Assembly (NCBI GenBank): GCA_963556195.1
Contig: CAUVYP010001208.1
Span: forward strand, 5,084,001-5,148,000
DNA from: Sepiola atlantica
Taxonomy: Eukaryota > Mollusca > Cephalopoda > Sepiida > Sepiolidae
Reading direction: 5' to 3'
Length of the DNA: 64,000 bases
Made by a program: the position numbers and the translations under genes. The notes beneath the pieces are model-generated. The model searched no databases and was not told the origin of the DNA. It was given only the letters and a program-made list of their open reading frames with translations. Below are positions 9,825 to 23,776 of this stretch, piece after piece (the first letter of the stretch is position 1; each line of letters opens with the position of its first letter).

Positions 9825-12800
9825 TTAGCGCGTTTTAAAGTTGATATCGCTTTTGTTTATAACTTCCACATTTATTCGAATTGTGCAACGAAACTTTGCA
9901 CAGATTAGCGGAGTCACATTTTCTACTGAAGTACCAAGTTTCAAAAGTGCAGCTCTTGTACTGCCGGAGATATGTCGATACAAACTGAATACGCAAAACA
10001 TCAACAAAATTTAGCGCGTTTTAAAGTTAGTATCGCTTTTGTTTATAACTTCCACATTTATTGGAATTGTGCAACGAAACTTTGCAGACAGTCGCGGAGA
10101 CACATGTTCTACTGAAGTACCAAGTTTCAGAAGTGCAGCTCTTGTACTGCCGGAGATATGTCGATACAAACTGAATACGCAAAACATCAACAAAATTTAG
10201 CGCGTTTTAAAGTTGATATCGCTTTTGTTTATAACTTCCACATTTATTCGAATTGTGCAACGAAACTTTGCACAGATTAGCGGAGTCACATGTTCTACTG
10301 AAGTACCAAGTTTCAGAAGTGCAGCTCTTGTACTGCCGGAGATATGTCGATACAAACTGAATACGCAAACTATCAACAAAATTTAGTGCGATTTAAAGTT
10401 GATATCGCTTTTGTTTATAACTTTCCCATTCTTTAGAATTGTGCAACGAAACTTTGCAGAGATAAGCGGAGTCACATGCTCTACTGAAGTATCAAGTTTC
10501 AGAAGTGCAGCTCTTTTACTGCCGGAGATATGTCGATACAAACTGAATACGCAAAACATCGACAAAATTTAGCGCGTTTTAAAGTTGATATCGCTTTTGT
10601 TTATAACTTCCACATTTATTCGAATTGTGCAACGAAACTTTGCACAGATTAGCGGAGTCACATTTTCTACTGAAGTACTAAGTTTCAGAAGTGCAGCTCT
10701 TGTATTGCCGGAGATATGTCGATACAAACTGAATACGCAAAACATCGACAAAATTTAGCGCGTTTTAAAGTTGATATCGCTTTTGTTTATAACTTCCACA
10801 TTTATTCGAATTGTGCAACGAAACTTTGCACAGATTAGCGGAGTCACATTTTCTACTGAAGTACCAAGTTTCAGAAGTGCAGCTCTTGTACTGCCGGAGA
10901 TATGTCGATACAAACTGAATACGCAAAACATCAACAAAATTTAGCGCGTTTTAAAGTTAGTATCGCTTTTGTTTATAACTTCCACATTTATTCGAATTGT
11001 GCAACGAAACTTTGCACAGATTAGCGGAGTCACATTTTCTACTGAAGTACCAAGTTTTAGAAGTGCAGCTCTTGTACTGCCGGAGATATGTCGATACAAA
11101 CTGAATACGCAAAACATCAACAAAACTTAGCGCGTTTTAAAGTTGATATCGCTTTTGTTTATAACTTCCACATTTATTCGAATTGTGCAACGAAACATTG
11201 CAGACAGTCGCGGATAGGCCTTTTCTACTGAAGTACCAAGTTTCAGAAGTGCAGCTCTTGTACTGCCGGAGATATGTCGATACAAACTGAATACGCAAAA
11301 CATCAACAAAATTTAGCGCGTTTTAAAGTTAGTATCGCTTTTGTTTATAACTTCCACATTTATTGGAATTGTGCAACGAAACTTTGCAGACAGTCGCGGA
11401 GACACATGTTCTACTGAAGTACCAAGTTTCAGAAGTGCAGCTCTTGTACTGCCGGAGATATGTCGATACAAACTGAATACGCAAAACATCAACAAAATTT
11501 AGCGCGTTTTAAAGTTGATATCGCTTTTGTTTATAACTTCCACATTTATTCGAATTGTGCAACGAAACTTTGCACAGATTAGCGGAGTCACATTTTCTAC
11601 TGAAGTACCAAGTTTCAGAAGTGCAGCTCTTGTACTGCCGGAGATATGTCGATACAAACTGAATACGCAAAACATCAACAAAATGTAGCGCGTTTTAAAG
11701 TTGATATCGCTTTTGTTGATAACTTCCACATTTATTGGAATTGTGCAACGAAACTTTGCAGACAGTCGCGGAGACACATGTTCTACTGAAGTACCAAGTT
11801 TCAGAAGTGCAGCTCTTGTACTGCCGGAGATATGTCGATACAAACTGAATACGCAAAACATCAACAAAATTTAGCGCGTTTTAAAGTTGATATCGCTTTT
11901 GTTTATAACTTCCACATTTATTCGAATTGTGCAACGAAACTTTGCACAGATTAGCGGAGTCACATGTTCTACTGAAATACCAAGTTTCAGAAGTGCAGCT
12001 CTTGTACTGCCGGTGATATGTCGATACAAACTGAATACGCAAAACATCAACAAAATTTAGCGCGTTTTAAAGTTGATATCGCTTTTGTTTATAACTTCCA
12101 CATTTATTCGAATTGTGCAACGAAACTTTGTAGACAGTCGCGGATAGGCCTTTTCTACTGAAGTACCAAGTTTCAGAAGTGCAGCTCTTGTACTGCCGGA
12201 GATATGTCGATACAAACTGAATACGCAAAACATCAACAAAATTTAGTGCGATTTAAAGATGATATCGCTTTTGTTTATAACTTCCCTATTCTTTAGAATT
12301 GTGCAACGAAACTTTGCAGAGATAAGCGGAGTCACATGCTCTACTGAAGTATCAAGTTTCAGAAGTGCAGCTCTTTTACTGCCGGAGATATGTCGATACA
12401 AACTGAATACGCAAAACATCGACAAAATTTAGCGCGTTTTAAAGTTGATATCGCTTTTGTTTATAACTTCCACATTTATTCGAATTGTGCAACGAAACTT
12501 TGCACAGATTAGCGGAGTCACATGTTCTACTGAAGTACTAAGTTTCAGAAGTGCAGCTCTTGTATTGCCGGAGATATGTCGATACAAACTGAATACGCAA
12601 AACATCGACAAAATTTAGCGCGTTTTAAAGTTGATATCGCTTTTGTTTATAACTTCCACATTTATTCGAATTGTGCAACGAAACTTTGCACAGATTAGCG
12701 GAGTCACATTTTCTACTGAAGTACCAAGTTTCAAAAGTGCAGCTCTTGTACTGCCGGAGATATGTCGATACAAACTGAATACGCAAAACATCAACAAAAT

Positions 12801-13172
12801 TTAGCGCGTTTTAAAGTTAGTATCGCTTTTGTTTATAACTTCCACATTTATTGGAATTGTGCAACGAAACTTTGCAGACAGTCGCGGAGACACATGTTCT
12901 ACTGAAGTACCAAGTTTCAGAAGTGCAGCTCTTGTACTGCCGGAGATATGTCGATACAAACTGAATACGCAAAACATCAACAAAATTTAGCGCGTTTTAA
13001 AGTTGATATCGCTTTTGTTTATAACTTCCACATTTATTCGAATTGTGCAACGAAACTTTGCACAGATTAGCGGAGTCACATGTTCTACTGAAGTACCAAG
13101 TTTCAGAAGTGCAGCTCTTGTACTGCCGGAGATATGTCGATACAAACTGAATACGCAAAACATCAACAAAAT
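9825..13172. repeat. 18-unit block, copy 2 (3,348 bp)
   Basis: Second copy of 3500-6847. Differences seen include 'gaaacattgc' (about 11205) in the K unit at 11127 and 'catgttct' in the G unit at 12429 where copy 1 has 'cattttct'. Confidence 0.85.
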
Positions 13173-14474
13173 TTAGCGCGTTTTAAAGTTAGTATCGCTT
13201 TTGTTTATAACTTCCACATTTATTCGAATTGTGCAACGAAACTTTGCACAGATTAGCGGAGTCACATTTTCTACTGAAGTACCAAGTTTCAGAAGTGCAG
13301 CTCTTGTACTGCCGGAGATATATCGATACAAACTGAATACGCAAAACATCAACAAAATTTAGCGCGTTTTAAAGTTGATATCGCTTTTGTTTATAACTTC
13401 CACATTTATTCGAATTGTGCAACGAAACTTTGCAGACAGTCGCGGAGGCACATGTTCTACTGAAGTACCAAGTTTCAGAAGTGCAGCTCTTGTACTGCCG
13501 GAGATATGTCGATACAAACTGAATACGCAAAACATCAACAAAATTTAGCGCGTTTTAAAGTTGATATCGCTTTTGTTTATAACTTCCACATTTATTCGAA
13601 TTGTGCAACGAAACTTTGTTGACAGTCGCGGATAGGCCTTTTCTACTGAAGTACCAAGTTTCAGAAGTGCAGCTCTTGTACTGCCGGAGATATGTCGATA
13701 CAAACTGAATACGCAAAACATCAACAAAATTTAGCGCGTTTTAAAGTTGATATCGCTTTTGTTTATAACTTCCACATTTATTCGAATTGTGAAACGAAAC
13801 TTTGCAGACCGTCGCGGAGACACACGTTCTACTGAAGTACCAAGTTTCAGAAGTGCAGCTCTTGTACTGCCGGAGATATGTCGATACAAACTGAATACGC
13901 AAAACATCAACAAAATTTAGCGCGTTTTAAAGTTGATATCGCTTTTGTTTATAACTTCCACATTTATTCGAATTGTGCAACGAAACTTTGCACAGATTAG
14001 CGGAGTCACATTTTCTACTGAAGTACCAAGTTTCAGAAGTGCAGCTCTTGTACTGCCGGAGATATGTCGATACAAACTGAATACGCAAAACATCAACAAA
14101 ATTTAGCGCGTTTGAAAGTTGATATCGCTTTTGTTTATAACTTCCACATTTATTCGAATTGTGCAACGAAACTTTGCAGACAGTCGCGGAGACACATGTT
14201 CTACTGAAGTACCAAGTTTCAGAAGTGCAGCTCTTGTACTGCCGGAGATATGTCGATACAAACTGCATACGCAAAACATCAACAAAATTTAGCGCGTTTT
14301 AAAGTTGATATCGCTTTTGTTTATAACTTCCACATTTATTCGAATTGTGCAACGAAACTTTGCACAGATTAGCGGAGTCACATGTTCTACTGAAGTACCA
14401 AGTTTCAGAAGTGCAGCTCTTGTACTGCCGGAGATATGTCGATACAAACTGAATACGCAAACTATCAACAAAAT
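13173..14474. repeat. N unit, second P K R N A block, and M
   Basis: Seven units: N (13173, with 'gatatatcgat' at 13317), P K R N A copy 2 (13359-14288) and M (14289). The M unit leads into the following S and starts the regular 9-unit phase. Confidence 0.78.
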
Positions 14475-16149
14475 TTAGTGCGATTTAAAGTTGATATCGC
14501 TTTTGTTTATAACTTCCCCATTCTTTAGAATTGTGCAACGAAACTTTGCACAGATAAGCGGAGTCACATGCTCTACTGAAGTATCAAGTTTCAGAAGTGC
14601 AGCTCTTTTACTGCCGGAGATATGTCGATACAAACTGAATACGCAAAACATCGACAAAATTTAGCGCGTTTTAAAGTTGATATCGCTTTTGTTTATAACT
14701 TCCACATTTATTCGAATTGTGCAACGAAACTTTGCACAGATTAGCGGAGTCACATTTTCTACTGAAGTACTAAGTTTCAGAAGTGCAGCTCTTGTATTGC
14801 CGGAGATATGTCGATACAAACTGAATACGCAAAACATCGACAAAATTTAGCGCGTTTTAAAGTTGATATCGCTTTTGTTTATAACTTCCACATTTATTCG
14901 AATTGTGCAACGAAACTTTGCACAGATTAGCGGAGTCACATTTTCTACTGAAGTACCAAGTTTCAGAAGTGCAGCTCTTGTACTGCCGGAGATATGTCCA
15001 TACAAACTGAATACGCAAAACATCAACAAAATTTAGCGCGTTTTAAAGTTAGTATCGCTTTTGTTTATAACTTCCACATTTATTGGAATTGTGCAACGAA
15101 ACTTTGCAGACAGTCGCGGAGACACATGTTCTACTGAAGTACCAAGTTTCAGAAGTGCAGCTCTTGTACTGCCGGAGATATGTCGATACAAACTGAATAC
15201 GCAAAACATCAACAAAATTTAGCGCGTTTTAAAGTTGATATCGCTTTTGTTTATAACTTCCACATTTATTCGAATTGTGCAACGAAACTTTGCACAGATC
15301 AGCGGAGTCACATGTTCTACTGAAGTACCAAGTTTCAGAAGTGCAGCTCTTGTACTGCCGGAGATATGTCGATACAAACTGAATACGCAAAACATCAACA
15401 AAATTTAGCGCGTTTTAAAGTTGATATCGCTTTTGTTTATAACTTCCACATTTATTCGAATTGTGCAACGAAACTTTTCAGACAGTAACGGAGGCACATG
15501 TTCTACTGAAGTACCAAGTTTCAGAAGTGCTGCTCTTGTACTGCCGGAGATATGTCGATACAAACTGAATACGCAAAACATCAACAAAATTTAGCGCGTT
15601 TTAAAGTTGATATCGCTTTTGTTTATAACTTCCACATTTATTCGAATTGTGCAACGAAACTTTGTTGACAGTCGCGGATAGGCCTTTTCTACTGAAGTAC
15701 CAAGTTTCAGAAGTGCAGCTCTTGTACTGCCGGAGATATGTCGATACAAACTGAATACGCAAAACATCAACAAAATTTAGCGCGTTTTAAAGTTGATATC
15801 GCTTTTGTTTATAACTTCCACATTTATTAGAATTGTGAAACGAAACTTTGCAGACCGTCGCGGAGACACACGTTCTACTGAAGTACCAAGTTTCAGAAGT
15901 GCAGCTCTTGTACTGCCGGAGATATGTCGATACAAACTGAATACGCAAAACATCAACAAAATTTAGCGCGTTTTCAAAGTTGATATCGCTTTTGTTTATA
16001 ACTTCCACATTTATTCGAATTGTGCAACGAAACTTTGCAGACAGTCGCGGAGACACATGTTCTACTGAAGTACCAAGTTTCAGAAGTGCAGCTCTTGTAC
16101 TGCCGGAGATATGTCGATACAAACTGAATACGCAAACTATCAACAAAAT
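14475..16149. repeat. 9-unit HOR, 1,675 bp, copy 1
   Basis: Order S G N B T P K R A, the last with an M-type end. Private marks shared with the next copy: 'atgtccatac' (14996, 16671), 'cagatcagcgg' (15296, 16971), 'gaaacttttcagacagtaacgg' split near 15472 and 17147, 'ttattagaattg' in R, and an inserted c at 15975 that makes the period 1,675 bp. Confidence 0.9.
15963..16149. repeat. 187-bp unit, inserted c at 15975
   Basis: 'gcgttttcaaag' in place of 'gcgttttaaag'. The same insertion at the same offset occurs 1,675 bp later, so the two are one event copied with the HOR. Confidence 0.9.
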
Positions 16150-17824
16150 TTAGTGCGATTTAAAGTTGATATCGCTTTTGTTTATAACTTCCCCATTCTT
16201 TAGAATTGTGCAACGAAACTTTGCACAGATAAGCGGAGTCACATGCTCTACTGAAGTATCAAGTTTCAGAAGTGCAGCTCTTTTACTGCCGGAGATATGT
16301 CGATACAAACTGAATACGCAAAACATCGACAAAATTTAGCGCGTTTTAAAGTTGATATCGCTTTTGTTTATAACTTCCACATTTATTCGAATTGTGCAAC
16401 GAAACTTTGCACAGATTAGCGGAGTCACATTTTCTACTGAAGTACTAAGTTTCAGAAGTGCAGCTCTTGTATTGCCGGAGATATGTCGATACAAACTGAA
16501 TACGCAAAACATCGACAAAATTTAGCGCGTTTTAAAGTTGATATCGCTTTTGTTTATAACTTCCACATTTATTCGAATTGTGCAACGAAACTTTGCACAG
16601 ATTAGCGGAGTCACATTTTCTACTGAAGTACCAAGTTTCAGAAGTGCAGCTCTTGTACTGCCGGAGATATGTCCATACAAACTGAATACGCAAAACATCA
16701 ACAAAATTTAGCGCGTTTTAAAGTTAGTATCGCTTTTGTTTATAACTTCCACATTTATTGGAATTGTGCAACGAAACTTTGCAGACAGTCGCGGAGACAC
16801 ATGTTCTACTGAAGTACCAAGTTTCAGAAGTGCAGCTCTTGTACTGCCGGAGATATGTCGATACAAACTGAATACGCAAAACATCAACAAAATTTAGCGC
16901 GTTTTAAAGTTGATATCGCTTTTGTTTATAACTTCCACATTTATTCGAATTGTGCAACGAAACTTTGCACAGATCAGCGGAGTCACATGTTCTACTGAAG
17001 TACCAAGTTTCAGAAGTGCAGCTCTTGTACTGCCGGAGATATGTCGATACAAACTGAATACGCAAAACATCAACAAAATTTAGCGCGTTTTAAAGTTGAT
17101 ATCGCTTTTGTTTATAACTTCCACATTTATTCGAATTGTGCAACGAAACTTTTCAGACAGTAACGGAGGCACATGTTCTACTGAAGTACCAAGTTTCAGA
17201 AGTGCTGCTCTTGTGCTGCCGGAGATATGTCGATACAAACTGAATACGCAAAACATCAACAAAATTTAGCGCGTTTTAAAGTTGATATCGCTTTTGTTTA
17301 TAACTTCCACATTTATTCGAATTGTGCAACGAAACTTTGTTGACAGTCGCGGATAGGCCTTTTCTACTGAAGTACCAAGTTTCAGAAGTGCAGCTCTTGT
17401 ACTGCCGGAGATATGTCGATACAAACTGAATACGCAAAACATCAACAAAATTTAGCGCGTTTTAAAGTTGATATCGCTTTTGTTTATAACTTCCACATTT
17501 ATTAGAATTGTGAAACGAAACTTTGCAGACCGTCGCGGAGACACACGTTCTACTGAAGTACCAAGTTTCAGAAGTGCAGCTCTTGTACTGCCGGAGATAT
17601 GTCGATACAAACTGAATACGCAAAACATCAACAAAATTTAGCGCGTTTTCAAAGTTGATATCGCTTTTGTTTATAACTTCCACATTTATTCGAATTGTGC
17701 AACGAAACTTTGCAGACAGTCGCGGAGACACATGTTCTACTGAAGTACCAAGTTTCAGAAGTGCAGCTCTTGTACTGCCGGAGATATGTCGATACAAACT
17801 GAATACGCAAAACATCAACAAAAT
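16150..17824. repeat. 9-unit HOR, 1,675 bp, copy 2
   Basis: A near-identical copy of 14475-16149, with the same inserted c at 17650. It differs at 'cttgtgctgcc' (about 17215) and in the final unit, which ends 'aaaacatc' rather than 'aaactatc' and is followed by X instead of S. Confidence 0.9.
17638..17824. repeat. 187-bp unit, inserted c at 17650
   Basis: The duplicate of the insertion at 15975. The rest of the unit is an ordinary A type. Confidence 0.9.
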
Positions 17825-18754
17825 TTAGCGCGTTTTAAAGTTGATATCGCTTTTGTTTATAACTTCCACATTTATTCGAATTGTGCAACGAAACTTTACA
17901 CAGATTAGCGGAGTCACATGCTCTACTGAAGTATCAAGTTTCAGAAGTGCAGCTCTTTTACTGCCGGAGATATGTCGATACAAACTGAATACGCAAAACA
18001 TCGACAAAATTTAGCGCGTTTTAAAGTTGATATCGCTTTTGTTTATAACTTCCACATTTATTCGAATTGTGCAACGAAACTTTGCACAGATTAGCGGAGT
18101 CACATTTTCTACTGAAGTACTAAGTTTCAGAAGTGCAGCTCTAGTATTGCAGGAGATATGTCGATACAAACTGAATACGCAAAACATCGACAAAATTTAG
18201 CGCGTTTTAAAGTTGATATCGCTTTTGTTTATAACTTCCACATTTATTCGAATTGTGCAACGAAACTTTGCACAGATTAGCGGAGTCACATTTTCTACTG
18301 AAGTACCAAGTTTCAGAAGTGCAGCTCTTGTACTGCCGGAGATATGTCGATACAAACTGAATACGCAAAACATCAACAAAATTTAGCGCGTTTTAAAGTT
18401 AGTATCGCTTTTGTTTATAACTTCCACATTTATTCGAATTGTGCAACGAAACTTTGCAGACAGTCGCGGAGACACATGTTCTACTGAAGTACCAAGTTTC
18501 AGAAGTGCAGCTCTTGTACTGCCGGAGATATGTCGATACAAACTGAATACGCAAAACATCAACAAAATTTAGCGCGTTTTAAAGTTGATATCGCTTTTGT
18601 TTATAGCTTCCACATTTATTCGAATTGTGCAACGAAACTTTGCACAGATTAGCGGAGTCACATGCTCTACTGAAGTATCAAGTTTCAGAAGTGCAGCTCT
18701 TTTACTGCCGGAGATATGTCGATACAAACTGAATACGCAAAACATCGACAAAAT
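17825..18754. repeat. Five-unit transition X G N B' X
   Basis: This is the first appearance of X hybrids. From here to 27124 no unit has the S left block. The G unit at 18011 has 'ctagtattgcaggag' and the unit at 18569 has 'ttatagcttcc', both private. Confidence 0.75.
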
Positions 18755-20428
18755 TTAGCGCGTTTTAAAGTTGATATCGCTTTTGTTTATAACTTCCACA
18801 TTTATTCGAATTGTGCAACGAAACTTTGCACAGATTAGCGGAGTCACATTTTCTACTAAAGTACTAAGTTTCAGAAGTGCAGCTCTTGTATTGCCGGAGA
18901 TATGTCGATACAAACTGAATACGCAAAACATCGACAAAATTTAGCGCGTTTTAAAGTTGATATCGCTTTTGTTTATAACTTCCACATTTATTCGAATTGT
19001 GCAACGAAACTTTGCACAGATTAGCGGAGTCACATGTTCTACTGAAGTACCAAGTTTCAGAAGTGCAGCTCTTGTACTGCCGTAGATATGTCGATACAAA
19101 CTGAATACGCAAAACATCAACAAAATTTAGCGCGTTTGAAAGTTAGTATCGCTTTTGTTTATAACTTCCACATTTATTGGAATTGTGCAACGAAACTTTG
19201 CAGACAGTCGCGGAGACACATGTTCTACTGAAGTACCAAGTTTCAGAAGTGCAGCTCTTGTACTGCCGGAGATATGTCGATACAAACTGAATACGCAAAA
19301 CATCAACAAAATTTAGCGCGTTTTAAAGTTGATATCGCTTTTGTTTATAACTTCCACATTTATTCGAATTGTGCAACGAAACTTTGCACAGATTAGCGGA
19401 GTCACATGTTCTACTGAAGTACCAAGTTTCAGAAGTGCAGCTCTTGTACTGCCGGAGATATGTCGATACAAACTGAATACGCAAAACATCAACAAAATTT
19501 AGCGCGTTTTAAAGTTGATATCGCTTTTGTTTATAACTTCCACATTTATTCGAATTGTGCAACGAAACTTTGCACAGATTAGCGGAGTCACATGTTCTAC
19601 TGAAGTACCAAGTTTCAGAAGTGCAGCTCTTGTACTGCCGGAGATATGTCGATACAAACTGAATACGCAAAACATCAACAAAATTTAGCGCGTTTTAAAG
19701 TTGATATCGCTTTTGTTTATAACTTCCACATTTATTCGAATTGTGCAACGAAACTTTGCAGACAGTCGCGGAGGCACATGTTCTACTGAAGTACCAAGTT
19801 TCAGAAGTGCAGCTCTTGTACTGCCGGAGATATGTCGATACAAACTGAATACGCAAAACATCAACAAAATTTAGCGCGTTTTAAAGTTGATATCGCTTTT
19901 GTTTATAACTTCCACATTTATTCGAATTGTGCAACGAAACTTTGTTGACAGTCGCGGATAGGCCTTTTCTACTGAAGTACCAAGTGTCAGAAGTGCAGCT
20001 CTTGTACTGCCGGAGATATGTCGATACAAACTGAATACGCAAAACATCAACAAAATTTAGCGCGTTTTAAAGTTGATATCGCTTTTGTTTATAACTTCCA
20101 CATTTATTCGAATTGTGAAACGAAACTTATCAGACCGTCGCGGAGACACACGTTCTACTGAAGTACCAAGTTTCAGAAGTGCAGCTCTTGTACTGCCGGA
20201 GATATGTCGATACAAACTGAATACGCAAAACATCAACAAAATTTAGCGCGTTTGAAAGTTGATATCGCTTTTGTTTATAACTTCCACATTTATTCGAATT
20301 GTGCTACGAAACTTTGCAGACAGTCGCGGAGACACATGTTCTACTGAAGTACCAAGTTTCAGAAGTGCAGCTCTTGTACTGCCGGAGATATGTCGATACA
20401 AACTGAATACGCAAAACATCAACAAAAT
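18755..20428. repeat. 9-unit HOR, 1,674 bp, copy 1 (G T B T T P K R A)
   Basis: The second position has the private 'gccgtagat' (about 19080), shared at 20754. Same length as other 9-unit repeats but a different composition from 14475-17824: two adjacent T units and no S or X. Private changes in this copy include 'caagtgtcag' (19981) and 'cttatcagacc' (20127). Confidence 0.88.
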
Positions 20429-22102
20429 TTAGCGCGTTTTAAAGTTGATATCGCTTTTGTTTATAACTTCCACATTTATTCGAATTGTGCAACGAAACTT
20501 TGCACAGATTAGCGGAGTCACATTTTCTACTGAAGTACTAAGTTTCAGAAGTGCAGCTCTTGTATTGCCGGAGATATGTCGATACAAACTGAATACGCAA
20601 AACATCGACAAAATTTAGCGCGTTTTAAAGTTGATATCGCTTTTGTTTATAACTTCCACATTTATTCGAATTGTGCAACGAAACTTTGCACAGATTAGCG
20701 GAGTCACATGTTCTACTGAAGTACCAAGTTTCAGAAGTGCAGCTCTTGTACTGCCGTAGATATGTCGATACAAACTGAATACGCAAAACATCAACAAAAT
20801 TTAGCGCGTTTTAAAGTTAGTATCGCTTTTGTTTATAACTTCCACATTTATTGGAATTGTGCAACGAAACTTTGCAGACAGTCGCGGAGACACATGTTCT
20901 ACTGAAGTACCAAGTTTCAGAAGTGCAGCTCTTGTACTGCCGGAGATATGTCGATACAAACTGCATACGCAAAACATCAACAAAATTTAGCGCGTTTTAA
21001 AGTTGATATCGCTTTTGTTTATAACTTCCACATTTGTTCGAATTGTGCAACGAAACTTTGCACAGATTAGCGGAGTCACATGTTCTACTGAAGTACCAAG
21101 TTTCAGAAGTGCAGCTCTTGTACTGCCGGAGATATGTCGATACAAACTGAATACGCAAAACATCAACAAAATTTAGCGCGTTTTAAAGTTGATATCGCTT
21201 TTGTTTATAACTTCCACATTTATTCGAATTGTGCAACGAAACTTTGCACAGATTAGCGGAGTCACATGTTCTACTGAAGTACCAAGTTTCAGAAGTGCAG
21301 CTCTTGTACTGCCGGAGATATGTCGATACAAACTGAATACGCAAAACATCAACAAAATTTAGCGCGTTTTAAAGTTGATATCGCTTTTGTTTATAACTTC
21401 CACATTTATTCGAATTGTGCAACGAAACTTTGCAGACAGTCGCGGAGGCACATGTTCTACTGAAGTACCAAGTTTCAGAAGTGCAGCTCTTGTACTGCCG
21501 GAGATATGTCGATACAAACTGAATACGCAAAACATCAACAAAATTTAGCGCGTTTTAAAGTTGATATCGCTTTTGTTTATAACTTCCACATTTATTCGAA
21601 TTGTGCAACGAAACTTTGTTGACAGTCGCGGATAGGCCTTTTCTACTGAAGTACCAAGTTTCAGAAGTGCAGCTCTTGTACTGCCGGAGATATGTCGATA
21701 CAAACTGAATACGCAAAACATCAACAAAATTTAGCGCGTTTTAAAGTTGATATCGCTTTTGTTTATAACTTCCACATTTATTCGAATTGTGAAACGAAAC
21801 TTTGCAGACCGTCGCGGAGACACACGTTCTACTGAAGTACCAAGTTTCAGAAGTGCAGCTCTTGTACTGCCGGAGATATGTCGATACAAACTGAATACGC
21901 AAAACATCAACAAAATTTAGCGCGTTTGAAAGTTGATATCGCTTTTGTTTATAACTTCCACATTTATTTGAATTGTGCAACGAAACTTTGCAGACAGTCG
22001 CGGAGACACATGTTCTACTGAAGTACCAAGTTTCAGAAGTGCAGCTCTTGTACTGCCGGAGATATGTCGATACAAACTGAATACGCAAAACATCAACAAA
22101 AT
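20429..22102. repeat. 9-unit HOR, 1,674 bp, copy 2
   Basis: Second copy of 18755-20428. Private differences include 'actgcatacgc' (20961), 'catttgttcg' (21031) and 'ttatttgaattg' (21964). Confidence 0.88.
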
Positions 22103-23590
22103 TTAGCGCGTTTTAAAGTTGATATCGCTTTTGTTTATAACTTCCACATTTATTCGAATTGTGCAACGAAACTTTGCACAGATTAGCGGAGTCACATGCT
22201 CTACTGAAGTATCAAGTTTCAGAAGTGCAGCTCTTTTACTGCCGGAGATATGTCGATACAAACTGAATACGCAAAACATCGACAAAATTTAGCGCGTTTT
22301 AAAGTTGATATCGCTTTTGTTTATAACTTCCACATTTATTCGAATTGTGCAACGAAACTTTGCACAGATTAGCGGAGTCACATTTTCTACTGAAGTACTA
22401 AGTTTCAGAAGTGCAGCTCTTGTATTGCCGGAGATATGTCGATACAAACTGAATACGCAAAACATCGACAAAATTTAGCGCGTTTTAAAGTTGATATCGC
22501 TTTTGTTTATAACTTCCACATTTATTCGAATTGTGCAACAAAACTTTGCACAGATTAGCGGAGTCACATTTTCTACTGAAGTACCAAGTTCTAGAAGTGC
22601 AGCTCTTGTACTGCCGGAGATATGTCGATACAAACTGAATACGCAAAACATCAACAAAATTTAGCGCGTTTTAAAGTTAGTATCGCTTTTGTTTATAACT
22701 TCCACATTTATTCGAATTGTGCAACGAAACTTTGCAGACAGTCGCGGAGACACATGTTCTACTGAAGAACCAAGTTTCAGAAGTGCAGCTCTTGTACTGC
22801 CGGAGATATGTCGATACAAACTGAATACGCAAAACATCAACAAAATTTAGCGCGTTTTAAAGTTGATATCGCTTTTGTTTATAACTTCCACATTTATTCG
22901 AATTGTGCAACGAAACTTTGCACAGATTAGCGGAGTCACATTTTCTACTGAAGTACTAAGTTTCAGAAGTGCAGCTCTTGTATTGCCGGAGATATGTCGA
23001 TACAAACTGAATACGCAAAACATCAACAAAATTTAGCGCGTTTTAAAGTTGATATCGCTTTTGTTTATAACTTCCACATTTATTCGAATTGTGCAACGAA
23101 ACTTTGTTGACAGTCGCGGATAGGCCTTTTCTACTGAAGTACCAAGTTTCAGAAGTGCAGCTCTTGTACTGCCGGAGATATGTCGATACAAACTGAATAC
23201 GCAAAACATCAACAAAATTTAGCGCGTTTTAAAGTTGATATCTCTTTTGTTTATAACTTCCACATTTATTCGAATTGTGAAACGAAACTTTGCAGACCGT
23301 CGCGGAGACACACGTTCTACTGAAGTACCAAGTTTCAGAAGTGCAGCTCTTGTACTGCCGGAGATATGTCGATACAAACTGAATACGCAAAACATCAACA
23401 AAATTTAGCGCGTTTGAAAGTTGATATCGCTTTTGTTTATAACTTCCACATTTATTCGAATTGTGCAACGAAACTTTGCAGACAGTCGCGGAGACACATG
23501 TTCTACTGAAGTACCAAGTTTCAGAAGTGCAGCTCTTGTACTGCCGGAGATATGTCGATACAAACTGAATACGCAAAACATCAACAAAAT
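22103..23590. repeat. 8-unit HOR, 1,488 bp
   Basis: Order X G N B' G' K R A. The N unit carries 'gcaacaaaac' with 'aagttctag', and B' carries 'gaagaaccaag'; both recur at +1,488 and then +1,674. The unit at 22847 is a G type with a standard 'catcaac' end, occupying the place of X and P. That fits a 186-bp loss by exchange between units. Confidence 0.87.
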
Positions 23591-23776
23591 TTAGCGCGTT
23601 TTAAAGTTGATATCGCTTTTGTTTATAACTTCCACATTTATTCGAATTGTGCAACGAAACTTTGCACAGATTAGCGGAGTCACATGCTCTACTGAAGTAT
23701 CAAGTTTCAGAAGTGCAGCTCTTTTACTGCCGGAGATATGTCGATACAAACTGAATACGCAAAACATCGACAAAAT
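23591..23776. repeat. Subtype X, hybrid unit (standard left, S right)
   Basis: The left half is standard (gcgcg, ttccacatttattcg, cagatta), but the right half carries the S markers catgctct, gtatcaag, cttttact and catcgac. The switch falls between about offset 85 and 96. Other X units are 17825, 18569, 22103, 24335, 25265, 26009, 29171, 29729, 31031, 34193, 34751, 38471, 39215 and 40516. An unequal exchange or conversion inside a unit, later copied, explains them best. Confidence 0.82.
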
